From Cytophagales bacterium (lineage in GTDB: Bacteria; Bacteroidota; Bacteroidia; Cytophagales; Spirosomataceae): 7,799 nt of DNA. Of this stretch, positions 6,699 to 7,799 are shown piece after piece. How positions within the stretch are numbered: the first letter of the stretch is position 1; each line of letters opens with the position of its first letter. The notes under the pieces are model-generated. The model worked only from the letters and a program-made list of their open reading frames with translations, did not search any database and had not been told where the DNA came from. The position numbers and the translations under genes are program-made. The DNA is taken from the NCBI GenBank assembly GCA_013205605.1, contig JABMMK010000383.1, positions 1 through 7,799 on the forward strand, read 5' to 3'.

Positions 6699-7799
6699 AT
6701 GCAACCACTCGCTGAACGCATGCGTCCCACCTCTTTGGAGGATTATATTGGTCAAGAAAAGGTCATAGGCCCAAACGCTCCTTTGAGAAAAGCGATTGAC
6801 GCGGGACATCTACCTTCTTGTATTCTTTGGGGCCCTCCGGGAGTAGGAAAAACTACGCTGGCTGCTTTGTTGGCCGTAGCCTTAAAAAGAACGATTTACA
6901 CCCTTTCAGCCGTACAATCTGGCGTAAAAGAGGTCCGTGAAACGCTAGAAATGGCCAAGAAAAATCGGATGTTTAATCCTGAATCTCCGATCTTATTTAT
7001 AGACGAGATTCATCGTTTTTCTAAGTCCCAACAAGATTCCTTACTCAATGCCGTCGAGAAAGGCGTGGTTACTTTAATAGGGGCAACCACGGAAAATCCT
7101 TCTTTTGAAGTGATTTCAGCCTTATTGTCTAGGTGTCAAGTCTATGTGCTGGAATCTTTGGAGACCCAGCATCTCCAACAAATGTTAGAAAAGGCGATCG
7201 AAAAAGATCCACTTTTCAAATCAAAAAAAATTGTTTTAAAGGAAACAGATGCCCTATTTCATTTTTCTGGAGGCGATGGACGGAAATTGTACAACCTTTT
7301 TGAGTTGTTAATCTCCTCCGAAAATTCAGACAAGTTAGAAATCACGAATGCGCTCGTTACGGAAAGACTTCAGAAAAATTTGGCCTTATACGACAAAGAT
7401 GGCGAGCAACATTATGATATCATTTCCGCCTTTATCAAATCCATTCGAGGTTCAGACCCAGACGCAGCCGTGTATTGGCTTGCACGTATGTTGGTGGGCG
7501 GGGAATCCCTGGAGTTTATAGGTCGCCGACTATTGATTTTGGCCTCCGAAGATATTGGCTTAGCAAATCCCAATGCACTTTTAATCGCACAAACATGTTT
7601 TGAGGCTATTCGAGTGATTGGAAATCCTGAGTCCAGAATCATTTTATCACAAACCGTTATTTACCTGGCCTCTTCTCCCAAAAGCAATTCCGCCTATAAA
7701 GCCATCAGTCAAGCGATGGATTATGTTCAGAATACTGGAAATTTACCGGTTCCCTTACATTTGCGAAATGCGCCCACCAAGTTAATGAAGGATTTAAAT
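6699..7799 (+). CDS. rarA: Replication-associated recombination protein RarA (MgsA/WRNIP1 family AAA+ ATPase), C-terminus beyond window
   Basis: RarA is a cytoplasmic clamp-loader-like AAA+ ATPase that acts at stalled replication forks and single-strand DNA/SSB. The frame is open from the ATG at 6699 to the window edge (367 residues). The family is usually about 420-450, so the last part of the C-terminal tetramerisation region is missing. Visible motifs are QPLAERMRP near the N-terminus, Walker A GPPGVGKTT (45-53), Walker B ILFIDEIHRF (98-107), sensor 1 GATTENP (128-134), an arginine finger in SRC (Arg145), sensor 2 GDGRK (192-196), and the C-terminal signatures SIRGSDPDAAVYWLARM (248-264) and ASEDIGLANP (282-291). 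The first ATG keeps the conserved PLA-x-RMRP start, whereas the next one (residue 8) would remove it. The gene is divergent from the isomerase-like gene and appears to be an unrelated housekeeping neighbour. There is no Shine-Dalgarno sequence. Confidence 0.97.
   Translation, partial: MQPLAERMRPTSLEDYIGQEKVIGPNAPLRKAIDAGHLPSCILWGPPGVGKTTLAALLAVALKRTIYTLSAVQSGVKEVRETLEMAKKNRMFNPESPILFIDEIHRFSKSQQDSLLNAVEKGVVTLIGATTENPSFEVISALLSRCQVYVLESLETQHLQQMLEKAIEKDPLFKSKKIVLKETDALFHFSGGDGRKLYNLFELLISSENSDKLEITNALVTERLQKNLALYDKDGEQHYDIISAFIKSIRGSDPDAAVYWLARMLVGGESLEFIGRRLLILASEDIGLANPNALLIAQTCFEAIRVIGNPESRIILSQTVIYLASSPKSNSAYKAISQAMDYVQNTGNLPVPLHLRNAPTKLMKDLN

Noticed and set aside
7412..7642. A 76-codon minus-strand open frame inside rarA
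   Set aside because: It is antisense to the conserved RarA C-terminal region and has no motif or initiation signal.
1..7799. A hidden mobile element, defence system, CRISPR array or structured RNA
   Set aside because: Reading both strands, I found no transposase, integrase, toxin-antitoxin pair, spaced direct repeats, tRNA-like fold or long non-coding gap. All intergenic regions are under 160 bp and largely A/T-rich promoter sequence.

Overview
The window (about 40% G+C by eye) looks like a chromosomal segment of a Bacteroidota bacterium, probably from the Cytophagales or a related order. The reasons are the promoter-like elements close to TTTG-N19/20-TAnnTTTG, the A/T-rich leaders without clear Shine-Dalgarno sequences, the Sec- and Tat-exported catabolic enzymes, and the type of rhamnose pathway. 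The order-level placement is inference.

Layout. Positions 1-4112 (minus strand) hold a compact L-rhamnose catabolic operon. In transcription order it contains a fused rhamnulose-1-phosphate aldolase/lactaldehyde dehydrogenase (4112-1989), an L-rhamnose isomerase of the RhaI type (1986-727) and an FGGY sugar kinase, probably rhamnulokinase (713 to the window edge, C-terminus missing). The gaps between genes are 2 and 13 nt, so the three should be co-transcribed and perhaps translationally coupled. A Bacteroidota-type promoter and an imperfect dyad lie just upstream, at 4163-4213. Together the enzymes take L-rhamnose to rhamnulose, rhamnulose-1-phosphate, and then dihydroxyacetone phosphate plus L-lactaldehyde, which the fused dehydrogenase domain would convert to lactate.

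Upstream on the same strand are two exported enzymes with no obvious role in rhamnose breakdown. One is a Sec-secreted M20D-type amidohydrolase (5550-4216). The other is a Tat-exported TIM-barrel sugar isomerase/epimerase-like protein (6626-5709).

Divergent from these, on the plus strand, is the start of rarA (6699 to the window edge), a replication-associated AAA+ ATPase. It is a housekeeping gene and marks the end of the catabolic block. The 72-bp gap between the isomerase-like gene and rarA appears to carry two overlapping divergent promoters. The rarA one is placed so that transcription would begin at or very near the ATG, which predicts a leaderless mRNA.

I see no RNA genes, CRISPR array, insertion sequence, integrase, phage gene or defence system, and no clearly undescribed system. 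The more interesting points are the divergent promoter/leaderless arrangement, the Tat-exported isomerase-like protein, and the candidate operator in front of the rhamnose operon.
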